64,000 nucleotides of DNA from Flavobacterium piscinae (GTDB lineage: Bacteria; Bacteroidota; Bacteroidia; Flavobacteriales; Flavobacteriaceae): NCBI RefSeq assembly GCF_004122145.1, contig NZ_SBKQ01000014.1:1-64000 (forward strand), in the 5' to 3' direction. A program made the position numbers and the translations under genes. The notes under the pieces were generated by a model. That model was given only the letters and a program-made list of their open reading frames with translations. It did not search any database and had not been told where the DNA came from. Position 1 is the first letter of the stretch. The number at the start of each line of letters is the position of its first letter. Shown piece by piece: positions 26,739 through 35,682 of the stretch.

Positions 26739-26773
26739 CAACATCCCGTTTAAAAATCGGGATGTTTTTTTAT
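26739..26773 (+). terminator. Intrinsic terminator after the first GIN-domain gene
   Basis: ACATCCCG pairs with CGGGATGT across a 9-nt loop, then T7. The stem is the same 8-bp sequence as the terminator at 4976-5010. A TATATTTG -7-like box for the next gene follows immediately at 26771-26778. Confidence 0.85.
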
Positions 26774-26797
26774 ATTTGCTATATAAACCCGATCGAA

Positions 26798-27634
26798 ATG
26801 AAAAAAAATCTTATCCTATTTGTAGTCCTACTTATTTCCACAGTAACCTGGAGTCAAAAAAAAGAAAAACTCAAAGCCTCTAAAATTGTAACCATTTCAC
26901 AAAAAGAAATTGGAAATTTCGATAGTCTCGAGGTAGAAGATGAAATTGATGTTTTTATTGTAAAAGGAGACCAACCTTCCATAGAAATTGAAGCCGATGA
27001 CAACACACACGAGTCATTCGACATCAAACTAAACGGAACAACGCTTCGTATTGGATTAGTGCACAATATTTCCGGAGCAAAAAAAACAAGTGTACGTGTA
27101 ACTTATACTGACGAATTTAAAATGCTCATTGCCAAAGGTGATGCTAATGTAACCGCCTTAGCCGATGTAAAACTTAGTCAAGTTACTTTCAAATGCTATG
27201 ACAATTCACGTTTATTTTTAAATGCAGATTGTGCCAATTTTACTTTAATTGCTAACGATAAAGCTAAAATTGAACTGAATTTAAAATCGGATGATGTCAT
27301 TTTTGAATTAAGTAAAAATTCAAATTTAAAGGCACTCATTCGTTCTTCCAAATTTAAATGTGATATGTATCAGAAAGCTTCAGCAAACATTGAAGGTGAC
27401 ATCAACGATCTACAACTAAGAATGGATAACAACTCCGATTTTATTGGAAAAAATTTAGTTGCTCAAACGGCTACTGTTATTGCCGAATCAAGTGCAAAAA
27501 ACAGCATTCAAGTAGCCAGCAATCTCGTTTTAGAATCTTCGGGAAAAGCCGAAACAAATTTATATGGTAACGCAACTATCGAAATCAAACGATTTGCAGA
27601 TGAATCATCACTCAATAAAAAACTACTGAAATAA
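26798..27634 (+). CDS. GIN-domain (DUF2807) secreted protein
   Basis: 278 residues from ATG 26798, which opens a signal peptide (MKKNLILFVVLLISTVTWSQ). The mature part is a GIN domain (FDSLEVEDEIDVFIVKGDQ, EIEADDNTHESF, then beta-helix strands). It has its own -7-like box, so it is probably a separate transcription unit from the PspC operon, although it is a paralogue of the preceding lipoprotein with no lipobox. Function unknown. Confidence 0.85.
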   Translation: MKKNLILFVVLLISTVTWSQKKEKLKASKIVTISQKEIGNFDSLEVEDEIDVFIVKGDQPSIEIEADDNTHESFDIKLNGTTLRIGLVHNISGAKKTSVRVTYTDEFKMLIAKGDANVTALADVKLSQVTFKCYDNSRLFLNADCANFTLIANDKAKIELNLKSDDVIFELSKNSNLKALIRSSKFKCDMYQKASANIEGDINDLQLRMDNNSDFIGKNLVAQTATVIAESSAKNSIQVASNLVLESSGKAETNLYGNATIEIKRFADESSLNKKLLK

Positions 27635-27641
27635 GAGCATA

Positions 27642-27674
27642 AAAAAATCCAACTTCTTCAGTTGGATTTTTTTC
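27642..27674. terminator. Bidirectional terminator between GIN-domain gene and trxB
   Basis: AAAAAATCCAAC and GTTGGATTTTTT pair across a 7-nt loop, with A- and T-tracts on both sides; serves both convergent genes. Confidence 0.88.
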
Positions 27675-27688
27675 ATTACTGTATTTTG

Positions 27689-28636
27689 TTATTCTTTACT
27701 TGCTAAATAACGTTCAGCGTCCAAAGCAGCCATACAACCGGTTCCGGCAGCAGTAATCGCCTGTCTGTACACATGATCAGCAGCATCACCGGCAACAAAA
27801 ACACCCTCTACATTAGTCAATGCTCTTCCCGGAACATTGATGATATAGCCGGTTTCGTCTAGGTTCAAATAATCCGCAAAAATGTCCGTGTTTGGTTTGT
27901 GACCAATGGCTACGAAAAATCCGGTAGCCGGAATTTCGGTTTCATTGCCTGATGTTCTTTCTTTTACCAAGATTGAACTGACTACTTGACCGTCACCTTT
28001 TACCTCAACGGTTTCGGTATTTAATAAAATTTCGATGTTTTCGGTTTTGCGAACCCTGGCTTCCATAATCTTAGAGGCACGGAATTTTTCGCTTCGCACC
28101 AACATCGTCACTTTTTTACATAATTTTGATAAGTAATGAGCCTCTTCACAAGCAGAATCTCCGGCACCAACAATTACTACTTCTTGACCTCTATAGAAAA
28201 ATCCATCACAAACCGCACATGCCGAAACTCCGCCACCCATTTGCAAATAATGCTGTTCAGAAGGCAATCCTAAATATTTTGCTGAAGCACCCGTTGAAAT
28301 AATTACGGTTTCACAGTGAATCTCTTTTGTATCATTCACCCAAACTTTATGAATTGGTCCAGAAAAATCAACTTTAGTTACCCAACCATCACGGACATCT
28401 GTTCCAAAACGCTTGGCCTGTTCCTGCAATTGAATCATCATTTCAGGACCAGTAACACCATCTGGGTAACCGGGAAAATTTTCCACTTCATTGGTTGTAG
28501 TCAATTGTCCACCGGGTTGTGTTCCTTGGTACAAAACAGGAAACATATTGGCTCTAGCCGCATAGATGGCAGCGGTATAACCTGCCGGTCCGGAACCTAT
28601 AATTAAGCACTTTACTTTTTCTATTGTATCAGACAT
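27689..28636 (-). CDS. trxB: Thioredoxin-disulfide reductase
   Basis: 315 residues: FAD-binding GSGPAGYTAAIYA (14-26), redox-active CAVC (Cys140, Cys143), NADPH-binding GAGDSACEEA, and the C-terminal FAD motif GVFVAGDAAD. Reduces thioredoxin with NADPH in the cytoplasm. A minus-strand TACATTTG -7-like box lies at 28661-28668, 25 bp upstream of the ATG. Divergent from tRNA-Pro. Confidence 0.96.
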   Translation of the reverse strand: MSDTIEKVKCLIIGSGPAGYTAAIYAARANMFPVLYQGTQPGGQLTTTNEVENFPGYPDGVTGPEMMIQLQEQAKRFGTDVRDGWVTKVDFSGPIHKVWVNDTKEIHCETVIISTGASAKYLGLPSEQHYLQMGGGVSACAVCDGFFYRGQEVVIVGAGDSACEEAHYLSKLCKKVTMLVRSEKFRASKIMEARVRKTENIEILLNTETVEVKGDGQVVSSILVKERTSGNETEIPATGFFVAIGHKPNTDIFADYLNLDETGYIINVPGRALTNVEGVFVAGDAADHVYRQAITAAGTGCMAALDAERYLASKE

Positions 28637-28747
28637 AATTTTGTTTTCTAAATTTCATTGCAAATGTAAGTTTTAAATAAAAACTAAAACTTAATTGTTG
28701 ATTAGTTTTAATAATTTTTGAATAGCCTAATTTTATTTATTATTTGG

Positions 28748-28778
28748 TTTGGTAAAACTAATTTTAGTTCTATATTTG
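28748..28778 (+). promoter_or_regulatory. Promoter of tRNA-Pro
   Basis: TTTG, 19-bp spacer, TATATTTG: a full match to the flavobacterial TTTG/TAnnTTTG consensus, 23 bp before the tRNA 5' end. Confidence 0.85.
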
Positions 28779-28801
28779 CACCCTCATTCAAATTATGAAT
28801 T

Positions 28802-28879
28802 CGGGGTGTAGCGTAGCCCGGTTATCGCGCCTGCTTTGGGAGCAGGAGGCCGCAGGTTCGAATCCTGCCACCCCGACCA
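28802..28879 (+). tRNA. tRNA-Pro (anticodon TGG)
   Basis: Acceptor CGGGGTG pairs with CACCCCG; D arm AGCCCGGTTA; anticodon stem CCTGC/GCAGG with loop TTTGGGA (anticodon TGG); T arm GCAGG-TTCGAAT-CCTGC; discriminator A at 28876; CCA is encoded (28877-28879). The sequence from 28861 onward is duplicated at 29022. Confidence 0.95.
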
Positions 28880-29181
28880 ACAAAATCCTTTCCACATTGT
28901 GGGAGGGATTTTTTGTTTTCAGATCCGTCAAGCTTGCTTGTAAGGTTTGAAAAAAAATAACTCAGAGCGAAGCTCAAAGGATTTTGGTGAGCAACATTTC
29001 CAATAGTCAGGTTCATGGAATAATCCTGCCACCCCGACCAACAAAATCCTTTCCACATTGTGGGAGGGATTTTTTGTTTTCATAACCGTCAAGCTTGCTT
29101 GTAAGGTTTGAAACAAAAAATAACTCCGAGCGAAGCTCAAAGGATTTTGATTAACAACATTTCACCAATTCAGGTGCATGG
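28861..29181 (+). repeat. 161-bp tandem duplication of the tRNA-Pro 3' end plus terminator
   Basis: Copy 1 begins at 28861 (AATCCTGCCACCCCGACCAA) and copy 2 at 29022. The first ~60 bp are identical, and the rest is similar with small changes (CCGTCAAGCTTGCTTGTAAGG, GAGCGAAGCTCAAAGGATTTTG, CAACATTTC, CATGG). Each copy carries a hairpin of the AAATCC...GGATTT type with a T-tract. Copy 2 has only the 3' 19 bp of the tRNA, so it is not a second tRNA. It accounts for most of the gap between trxB and udk; nothing else is recognised there. Confidence 0.9.
28882..28916 (+). terminator. Terminator of tRNA-Pro (copied at 29043-29077)
   Basis: AAAATCCTTTCCACA and TGTGGGAGGGATTTTTT form an imperfect stem followed by T-rich sequence, directly downstream of the CCA end. 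An identical hairpin occurs in the second copy. Confidence 0.75.
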
Positions 29182-29281
29182 CTTATACCTTAAAATTTTA
29201 TTAAAAATTAATCCAAAAAAAACAACTTTTCTGCACTTATAATTTTTAACTTTGTTATTCTTAAACAAACGATAAAGAAAC

Positions 29282-29890
29282 ATGTTGATTATTGGTATCG
29301 CAGGTGGAACCGGAAGTGGAAAAACAACCGTTGTACACCAAATTATGAATGAACTTCCTGAAACAGAAGTGGGCATCATTTCTCAAGATTCGTATTATAA
29401 AGAAACGCACAATTTAAGTTATGAAGAGCGAACCAAAATAAATTTTGATCACCCGAGAGCAATTGATTTTGATTTATTAGTTCAACATTTAAAAGAGCTT
29501 AAAGCAGGAAAAATCATTGAACAGCCCGTTTATTCTTTTGTTACTCACAACCGAACAGAAGATACGATTATGACCCATCCCAGGAAAGTTATGATTATAG
29601 AAGGAATTCTAATTTTAGCTAATCCTGAACTTCGCGATATGTTTGACATAAAAATCTTTGTCCATGCCGATTCCGATGAACGATTGATTCGCCGATTAAA
29701 ACGCGATATTGCAGAGCGTGGAAGAGACATGGAAGAAGTGTTAAATCGTTATCAAAACACGTTAAAACCCATGCATCAACAATTTATTGAACCTACTAAA
29801 GCTTTTGCCGATATTATTATTCCGAATGATAAATACAATACAGTAGCCATTGATGTTGTTCGAGCTGTTATCAACCAAAGAATTTTATAA
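29282..29890 (+). CDS. udk: Uridine kinase
   Basis: 202 residues: P-loop GGTGSGKTT (8-16), substrate segment FDHPRAIDFD, the lid region ERLIRRLKRDIAERGRD and PNDKYNTVAIDV near the end, all typical of uridine/cytidine kinase. Phosphorylates uridine and cytidine for pyrimidine salvage. A TAACTTTG -7-like box lies at 29247-29254. Followed after 2 bp by a septum-formation-type gene. Confidence 0.95.
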   Translation: MLIIGIAGGTGSGKTTVVHQIMNELPETEVGIISQDSYYKETHNLSYEERTKINFDHPRAIDFDLLVQHLKELKAGKIIEQPVYSFVTHNRTEDTIMTHPRKVMIIEGILILANPELRDMFDIKIFVHADSDERLIRRLKRDIAERGRDMEEVLNRYQNTLKPMHQQFIEPTKAFADIIIPNDKYNTVAIDVVRAVINQRIL

Positions 29891-29892
29891 AA

Positions 29893-30240
29893 ATGAACTT
29901 TATTCAACGCTTAAAAGAAAAATATCCTTGGTTTAAATATATCGGTAACCGATACGTTCTGGTGTTTCTTTTTTTTGCGGTTTGGATGCTTTTTTTAGAT
30001 AATTATTCCTACATAGAGCATCGGGTTTTGAACAAAGAACTCGATGAATTGGAAACCAATAAAAAATACTACCAAGACGAAATTAAAAAAGACTGTCTGG
30101 ATATTAAACGTCTCAACAATCCTGATCAAATTGAAAAATACGCACGCGAAAAATATTTTATGAAACGCGACAGCGAAGATATTTATATCATTGAATTTGA
30201 AGAGGAAATGTTAGAGGAAGAAAACAATAAATCGCTATAA
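29893..30240 (+). CDS. Septum formation initiator family protein (FtsB/DivIC-like)
   Basis: 115 residues: one membrane helix (about 19-37) followed by a coiled coil (about 43-75) and an acidic tail. The segment RLNNPDQIEKYAREKYFMKRDSEDIYII matches the FtsB/DivIC family, which bridges division proteins in the periplasm. It is 2 bp from udk and 3 bp from the mutase gene, so co-transcribed with metabolic genes. Confidence 0.88.
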   Translation: MNFIQRLKEKYPWFKYIGNRYVLVFLFFAVWMLFLDNYSYIEHRVLNKELDELETNKKYYQDEIKKDCLDIKRLNNPDQIEKYAREKYFMKRDSEDIYIIEFEEEMLEEENNKSL

Positions 30241-30243
30241 ATT

Positions 30244-31605
30244 ATGGCAAAAGAATTATTCAACAAGTTTGATCCGGTTTCTTCGAAACAATGGAAGCAA
30301 CAAATTCAATTTGAACTGAAAGGGGCAGATTACAACGAAACGCTAGTTTGGGAAAGTCCGGAAAGTATTAAAGTGAAACCTTTTTATCACAACGACGAAA
30401 GTGAAGTCAAATTACTTACACCTCTTTCAAATGGATTTAAAATTGTTCAAAATATTTATGTTTATGATGTAAAAAAATCGAATGAAAGAGCGATTGATTC
30501 ATTACATAGAGGAGCGGAATCTGTTCGGTTTACTATTGAAAATGAGGTTGTTTTTTTAAATGATTTGATGGAAAATCTTCCAAAAGAAAATGTCACATAT
30601 TATTTTAATTTGTTATTTCTTTCTATTGACTTTGCAAAAAAAGTTGCTGCTTATTCAATTCAAAATCAATACAAAATTATCATTTTACAAGATGCTGTGG
30701 GACAATTGGCTAAAGACGGAAATTGGTTTACCTCATTAGAAAAAGATTTTAGCGAACTGAATTTAATTTCAGGTTTAAACATCCCGTATTTAAGTTGCAA
30801 AATTGATTTGTATCAAAATGCCGGAGCGAATATCGTGCAACAATTGGCTTATTCTTTAGCTCATGTAAATGAATATTTCAATCGGATTGAAAACATTTCT
30901 TCACCAATTACTTTTGAAATTACTGTTGGCACGAATTACTTTTTTGAAATGGCTAAATTGAGAGCTTTACGTTTACTTTTCAATACTTTAGCAAAAGAAT
31001 ACAATCATGATTTTGATTGTTATATAATCGCAACGCCTACCAAACGCAATAAAACCTTATACGATTATAATGTGAATATGCTTCGTACCACAACCGAATG
31101 CATGAGTGCCATTTTGGGTGGAGCTGATGCCGTTTCTAATTTAGCTTATGATGCCATTTATCACAAAGACAATGAATTTGGTGACCGAATTGCTCGCAAT
31201 CAATTGTTGGTTTTAAAACACGAAAGTTATTTTAATCAAGTTCATAATCCGGCTGATGGTGCCTATTATATTGAAAGTTTAACGGAACAATTAGCCGAAA
31301 AATCATTGGCATTATTCAAAGATATTGAAGCCAATGGCGGTTTCATTACACAATTAATTGAAGGAACAATTCAACGGAAGATTAATGAAAGTGCTCAAAA
31401 AGAGCAAGAACTTTTTGATTCCGGAAAAGAGGTTTTGTTGGGAACGAACAAATATCCCAACAAAAATGACAAAATGGCGAATGAATTGGAATTGTTTCCT
31501 TTTGTGAAAACCAATCCGAGAAAAACATTGATTACACCGATTATTGAAAGAAGGTTGGCGGAGAAATTGGAACAGGAACGTTTATCTTCAGAAAAACTAT
31601 CATGA
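30244..31605 (+). CDS. mutA: Methylmalonyl-CoA mutase small (beta) subunit
   Basis: 453 residues, homologous to the TIM-barrel part of the mutase large subunit but lacking the B12-binding domain, as in the small subunits of heterodimeric mutases. Landmarks: [53 protein letters not shown]. Structural, non-catalytic partner of the large subunit. Its stop overlaps the next start by 4 bp (ATGA), implying translational coupling. Confidence 0.93.
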   Translation: MAKELFNKFDPVSSKQWKQQIQFELKGADYNETLVWESPESIKVKPFYHNDESEVKLLTPLSNGFKIVQNIYVYDVKKSNERAIDSLHRGAESVRFTIENEVVFLNDLMENLPKENVTYYFNLLFLSIDFAKKVAAYSIQNQYKIIILQDAVGQLAKDGNWFTSLEKDFSELNLISGLNIPYLSCKIDLYQNAGANIVQQLAYSLAHVNEYFNRIENISSPITFEITVGTNYFFEMAKLRALRLLFNTLAKEYNHDFDCYIIATPTKRNKTLYDYNVNMLRTTTECMSAILGGADAVSNLAYDAIYHKDNEFGDRIARNQLLVLKHESYFNQVHNPADGAYYIESLTEQLAEKSLALFKDIEANGGFITQLIEGTIQRKINESAQKEQELFDSGKEVLLGTNKYPNKNDKMANELELFPFVKTNPRKTLITPIIERRLAEKLEQERLSSEKLS

Positions 31606-33725
31606 GAAAAAACATCCAACATATAAAATTAGAAGGTAGAAATCAGAGTTTCGAAAATCTTCAAACAGATAACTTTCAAACCGCTGAAAACATCGAACTC
31701 AAATCGTTCTTTACAAAAGAAGATGTGAAGGATTTAAAACACCTTGGTTTTGCTGCCGGATTTGCTCCTAATCTTCGTGGTCCATATGCAACGATGTATG
31801 TTCGCCGACCGTGGACCATTCGTCAATATGCCGGATTTTCTACTGCCGAAGAAAGTAATGCCTTTTACCGAAGAAATTTAGCTGCCGGACAAAAAGGACT
31901 TTCTGTTGCATTTGATTTGGCTACACACCGTGGTTACGATTCCGATCACGAACGTGTAGTAGGTGATGTGGGAAAAGCAGGTGTTGCCATTGATTCGGTG
32001 GAAGATATGAAGATTTTGTTTGACCAAATTCCGTTAGACGAAATGTCGGTTTCCATGACAATGAACGGAGCGGTTTTACCCATTATGGCGTTTTATATTG
32101 TCGCTGCCGAAGAACAAGGTGTAGCTCCTCATTTACTTTCGGGAACGATTCAGAATGATATTTTGAAAGAATTTATGGTACGAAATACCTACATCTACCC
32201 ACCTACTCCTTCCATGAAAATTATTGCCGATATTTTTGAATATACGAGCAAGAATATGCCAAAATTCAATTCGATTTCGATTTCGGGTTACCACATGCAA
32301 GAAGCCGGAGCAACCGCCGATATTGAATTGGCTTATACCTTAGCCGATGGTTTAGAATACATCCGAACCGGATTAGCAGCCGGAATGGATATTGACACTT
32401 TTGCCCCTCGCCTTTCATTTTTCTGGGCCATTGGGATGAATCATTTTATGGAAATCGCCAAAATGCGTGCCGGTCGAATGTTGTGGGCAAAATTGCTCAA
32501 ACAATTCAATCCGAAAGACGAAAAATCATTGGCGTTGCGTACCCATTGTCAGACTTCAGGTTGGAGTTTAACGGAACAAGATCCGTTTAATAATGTGGCT
32601 CGAACATGCATTGAAGCCGCAGCAGCTGCTTTTGGCGGAACGCAATCATTACACACCAATGCGTTGGATGAAGCGATTGCCTTGCCGACCGATTTCTCTG
32701 CTCGAATTGCTCGAAATACACAAATCTTTTTACAGGAAGAAACTAAAATTTGTAAAACAGTTGACCCGTGGGCAGGAAGTTATTATGTAGAAAGTTTGAC
32801 AAATGAAATAGCTCAAAAAGCATGGGCTTTAATTGAGGAAGTAGAAGAATTAGGTGGCATGACAAAAGCCATTGAAGCCGGCATTCCGAAATTGCGAATT
32901 GAAGAAGCGGCCGCAAGAAAGCAAGCCCGAATTGATAGTGGACAGGATATCATTGTAGGCGTGAACCAATTCCGTTTGGAGAAAGAAGATCCACTTATGA
33001 TTTTAGAAGTGGATAATCAAACCGTTCGTAAACAACAAATTGCTCGATTGGAACAAATTAAATCGACTCGCGATAATGCTAAAGTGAATGAATGTTTAGC
33101 AAAATTAACCGAAGCAGCAAAATCTGGAAATGAAAATTTACTATCTTTAGCCGTAGAAGCTGCCCGAAATCGAGCCACTTTAGGTGAAATCAGTGATGCC
33201 TTAGAAGCCGTTTTCGGACGTTATAAAGCACAAATCAGAACATTTAGCGGCGTGTATAGTAAAGAAATCAAAAATGACGAAAGCTTTGAAAAAGCGAAAC
33301 AATTAGCCGATGCTTTTGCTAAAAAAGAAGGTCGTCGCCCTCGTATTATGATTGCGAAAATGGGACAAGACGGTCATGATCGCGGAGCAAAAGTTGTCGC
33401 TACCGGTTATGCCGATGTAGGTTTTGATGTGGACATTGGCCCACTTTTTCAAACACCTGCCGAAGCCGCCAAACAAGCCGTAGAAAACGACGTACATATT
33501 TTAGGTGTTTCTTCCTTGGCTGCCGGACACAAAACCTTGGTACCCCAAGTGATTGAAGAACTTAAAAAATATGGTCGCGAGGACATTATGGTGATTGTGG
33601 GTGGTGTAATTCCAGCTCAAGACTACCTATTTTTGTTTGATGCCGGAGCGGTTGCTGTTTTTGGACCCGGAACGAAGATTAGTGAAGCGGCGATTAGTAT
33701 TTTGGAGGTGCTTTTGGAGGATTAG
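31602..33725 (+). CDS. mutB: Methylmalonyl-CoA mutase large (alpha) subunit
   Basis: 707 residues: catalytic TIM barrel (about 50-560; [47 protein letters not shown]) and C-terminal cobalamin-binding domain with DGHDRG (His592 as lower axial ligand), GPLFQTP and [12 protein letters not shown]. Interconverts succinyl-CoA and methylmalonyl-CoA using adenosylcobalamin, linking propionate metabolism to the TCA cycle. Heterodimer with the small subunit. Confidence 0.96.
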   Translation: MRKNIQHIKLEGRNQSFENLQTDNFQTAENIELKSFFTKEDVKDLKHLGFAAGFAPNLRGPYATMYVRRPWTIRQYAGFSTAEESNAFYRRNLAAGQKGLSVAFDLATHRGYDSDHERVVGDVGKAGVAIDSVEDMKILFDQIPLDEMSVSMTMNGAVLPIMAFYIVAAEEQGVAPHLLSGTIQNDILKEFMVRNTYIYPPTPSMKIIADIFEYTSKNMPKFNSISISGYHMQEAGATADIELAYTLADGLEYIRTGLAAGMDIDTFAPRLSFFWAIGMNHFMEIAKMRAGRMLWAKLLKQFNPKDEKSLALRTHCQTSGWSLTEQDPFNNVARTCIEAAAAAFGGTQSLHTNALDEAIALPTDFSARIARNTQIFLQEETKICKTVDPWAGSYYVESLTNEIAQKAWALIEEVEELGGMTKAIEAGIPKLRIEEAAARKQARIDSGQDIIVGVNQFRLEKEDPLMILEVDNQTVRKQQIARLEQIKSTRDNAKVNECLAKLTEAAKSGNENLLSLAVEAARNRATLGEISDALEAVFGRYKAQIRTFSGVYSKEIKNDESFEKAKQLADAFAKKEGRRPRIMIAKMGQDGHDRGAKVVATGYADVGFDVDIGPLFQTPAEAAKQAVENDVHILGVSSLAAGHKTLVPQVIEELKKYGREDIMVIVGGVIPAQDYLFLFDAGAVAVFGPGTKISEAAISILEVLLED

Positions 33726-33761
33726 TTTTCAGTCGCAGTTGACAGAAATATAGAATTTTAT

Positions 33762-33794
33762 AAAACACTGGCTGAGAGGTTGGTGTTTTTTTTA
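33762..33794 (+). terminator. Terminator after the mutase operon
   Basis: AAAACAC pairs with GTGTTTT across a 16-nt loop and runs into T8, 37 bp after the mutB stop. Weak stem. Confidence 0.55.
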
Positions 33795-33812
33795 CCTTTA
33801 CAAAAAAACAAA

Positions 33813-34382
33813 ATGCTCACCCTCTCCTTCACCCCTTTCCCTATCCTCGAATCCAATCGTTTGCTATTGCGTGCGGTAACTGTTGATGATGTCAACGAAG
33901 TAATGGAGCTTCGAGGCAACCCGGAAACGATGAAATTTATTCCACGACCGTTGGTGACTTCACCCGAAATGGCATTGGAACACATTGCCATGATTTCCGA
34001 AAAAATAGAAAACAACATCGGAATCAATTGGGCGATTACAATAAAAGGGAATCCAAAATTATTGGGTATCATTGGTCATTATCGCATTCAACCTGAAAAT
34101 TACCGTTCAGAAATTGGGTATATGTTGTTACCGGAATATCAAAACCAAGGAATTACAAGTGAAGCCATTAATATCGTTTTGGATTATGGTTTCAATGTGT
34201 TGAATTTTCACTCGGTGGAAGCGGTAGTTGACCCCGAAAATTATGTTTCTTGTAAAGTGTTAGAGAAAAACGGTTTTGTCAAAGAAGCTCACTTTTTGGA
34301 AAATGAATATTGGGATGGAAAATTTTGGGATTCTGTGGTGTATTCGCTTTTGAAACGGAATTTTGTAAAGAAAAATTACTAA
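33813..34382 (+). CDS. GNAT family N-acetyltransferase (RimJ/RimL-like)
   Basis: 189 residues from ATG 33813; an earlier in-frame ATG at 33780 lies within the terminator loop. GNAT fold: ESNRLLLRAVTVDDVNEVMEL, EIGYMLLPEYQNQGITSEAI (acetyl-CoA loop, form QNQGITS) and CKVLEKNGF near the end, typical of the RimJ/RimL ribosomal-protein acetyltransferase-like group. True substrate unknown. Confidence 0.88.
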   Translation: MLTLSFTPFPILESNRLLLRAVTVDDVNEVMELRGNPETMKFIPRPLVTSPEMALEHIAMISEKIENNIGINWAITIKGNPKLLGIIGHYRIQPENYRSEIGYMLLPEYQNQGITSEAINIVLDYGFNVLNFHSVEAVVDPENYVSCKVLEKNGFVKEAHFLENEYWDGKFWDSVVYSLLKRNFVKKNY

Positions 34383-34387
34383 ATTTA

Positions 34388-34441
34388 ACCATACAAGTCA
34401 TATAAGTTAAGTCACTTTAAAACTTATATGGCTTTTATGGT
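34388..34441. repeat. 21-bp inverted repeat between GNAT and aminotransferase genes
   Basis: 34388-34408 (ACCATACAAGTCATATAAGT+T) and 34421-34441 pair at 19 of 21 positions around a 12-nt centre. No T-tract follows on the plus strand. May act as a terminator-like or mRNA-stability structure; role unknown. Confidence 0.7.
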
Positions 34442-34456
34442 AAAAAAATAAAATTC

Positions 34457-35599
34457 ATGTTAAAACTTCCCAATACATCCATTAGTATTTTCACGGTGAT
34501 GTCTAAAATGGCAAACGAATATCATGCCATTAATCTTTCTCAAGGTTTTCCGAATTTCCCAATAGATGTTCGAATGACAGATATTGTAACTCGTCTAGCC
34601 AAAACCGATATTCACCAATATGCTCCGATGGCCGGTTATCCACCTTTGTTGGAAAAAATTGCTCAGTTGACTTTGGAACATTATCAACGAAAAGTCAATC
34701 CATCCACTGAAATTTTAATCACTGCCGGAGCTACCGAAGCAATTTTTGCCACCATTCAGGCATTTGTGCAACCGCAAGATGAAGTCATCATTCTCGACCC
34801 AAGTTATGATTGCTATGAAATGCCAATCATTTTGAGTAATGCCAAACCCATTCGGATTGCGTTGAAAGATGATTATTCACCCGATTTTGATTTAATTAAG
34901 AAGCATTTATCGTCAAAAACTCGAATGCTGATTTTGAACAATCCACACAATCCTTCGGGAAAAATTTGGACAGAACATGATTTTATTCAATTGGAAAAAA
35001 TCATCGAAAACTTTCCTAATTTATTGATTTTATCAGATGAAGTATATGAATTTATTACATTTGAAAACAAACATATTTCCATCAACACCCGAGAAAAATT
35101 AAAAGAGAGAAGCTTGATTGTGTCTTCTTTTGGAAAAACATTACACCTTACCGGTTGGAAAATCGGTTATTTAATTGCTCCTGAACATCTGCTGAAAGAA
35201 GTCAAAAAAGTGCATCAATACTTAGTATTCAGTGTAAATAGTTTGGCACAGGCTTCCATCAATGAATACTTGACTATTTTCGATGTGCATGAAGTAGCTC
35301 AACTTTACCTTCATAAAAGGAATTTCTTTCAAAACCTTTTAAAAGAAACCGCTTTTGATTTGTTGCCGTGTGAGGGAACCTATTTTCAAACAGCTTCTTA
35401 TCAAAACATTTCAGATGAAAAAGATTTGGATTTCACGAAACGATTAGTGACTGAATTCGGTGTGGCAACCATTCCACTTTCCGTATTTTACAAAGACAAA
35501 ACAGACTTAAAAAGAATTCGTTTTTGCTTTGCCAAAGAGGATGAACTATTAATGCAAGCAGCGGAAAGATTAATAAAAATAAAGCAACAAAATATATAA
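34457..35599 (+). CDS. PLP-dependent aminotransferase, class I (methionine aminotransferase-like)
   Basis: 380 residues of fold type I aminotransferase: LSQGFPNFP near the start, AGATEAIFATIQAF, NNPHNPSGKIW, SDEVYEFITF, PLP lysine in SSFGKTLHLTGWKIGY, and RIRFCFAKEDE. The GFPNF and KTLHLTGWKIG details match the YbdL/kynurenine-aminotransferase-like group that prefers methionine and aromatic amino acids. Ends directly at the first base of a 15-bp tandem repeat. Confidence 0.9.
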   Translation: MLKLPNTSISIFTVMSKMANEYHAINLSQGFPNFPIDVRMTDIVTRLAKTDIHQYAPMAGYPPLLEKIAQLTLEHYQRKVNPSTEILITAGATEAIFATIQAFVQPQDEVIILDPSYDCYEMPIILSNAKPIRIALKDDYSPDFDLIKKHLSSKTRMLILNNPHNPSGKIWTEHDFIQLEKIIENFPNLLILSDEVYEFITFENKHISINTREKLKERSLIVSSFGKTLHLTGWKIGYLIAPEHLLKEVKKVHQYLVFSVNSLAQASINEYLTIFDVHEVAQLYLHKRNFFQNLLKETAFDLLPCEGTYFQTASYQNISDEKDLDFTKRLVTEFGVATIPLSVFYKDKTDLKRIRFCFAKEDELLMQAAERLIKIKQQNI

Positions 35600-35643
35600 C
35601 AATTTTGTTAGTTACAATTTTGTTAGTTACAATTTTGTTAGTT
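35599..35643 (+). repeat. Three tandem copies of a 15-bp unit (ACAATTTTGTTAGTT)
   Basis: Three exact copies at 35599-35613, 35614-35628 and 35629-35643, starting on the last base of the aminotransferase stop codon. The last copy supplies the TTG (-33) element of the promoter at 35635-35664. Confidence 0.92.
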
Positions 35644-35664
35644 AATTAAAAAATTGTACTTTTG
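35635..35664 (+). promoter_or_regulatory. Promoter of the AAA ATPase gene
   Basis: TTG (35635-35637), 19-bp spacer, TACTTTTG (35657-35664), a full Bacteroidetes match 18 bp before ATG 35683. Its position rules out the earlier in-frame ATG at 35662. Confidence 0.78.
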
Positions 35665-35682
35665 TTATACAATTCATTAAAA

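Noticed and set aside
26609..26797. Extended N-terminus of the second GIN-domain protein from ATG 26609
   Set aside because: The extension spans a terminator hairpin and a -7 box; Met 26798 begins a clean signal peptide.
28802..29181. Prophage or integrative element at tRNA-Pro
   Set aside because: Although the tRNA 3' end is duplicated, there is no integrase, no phage gene and only about 100 bp between the repeats. Kept as a possible scar only.
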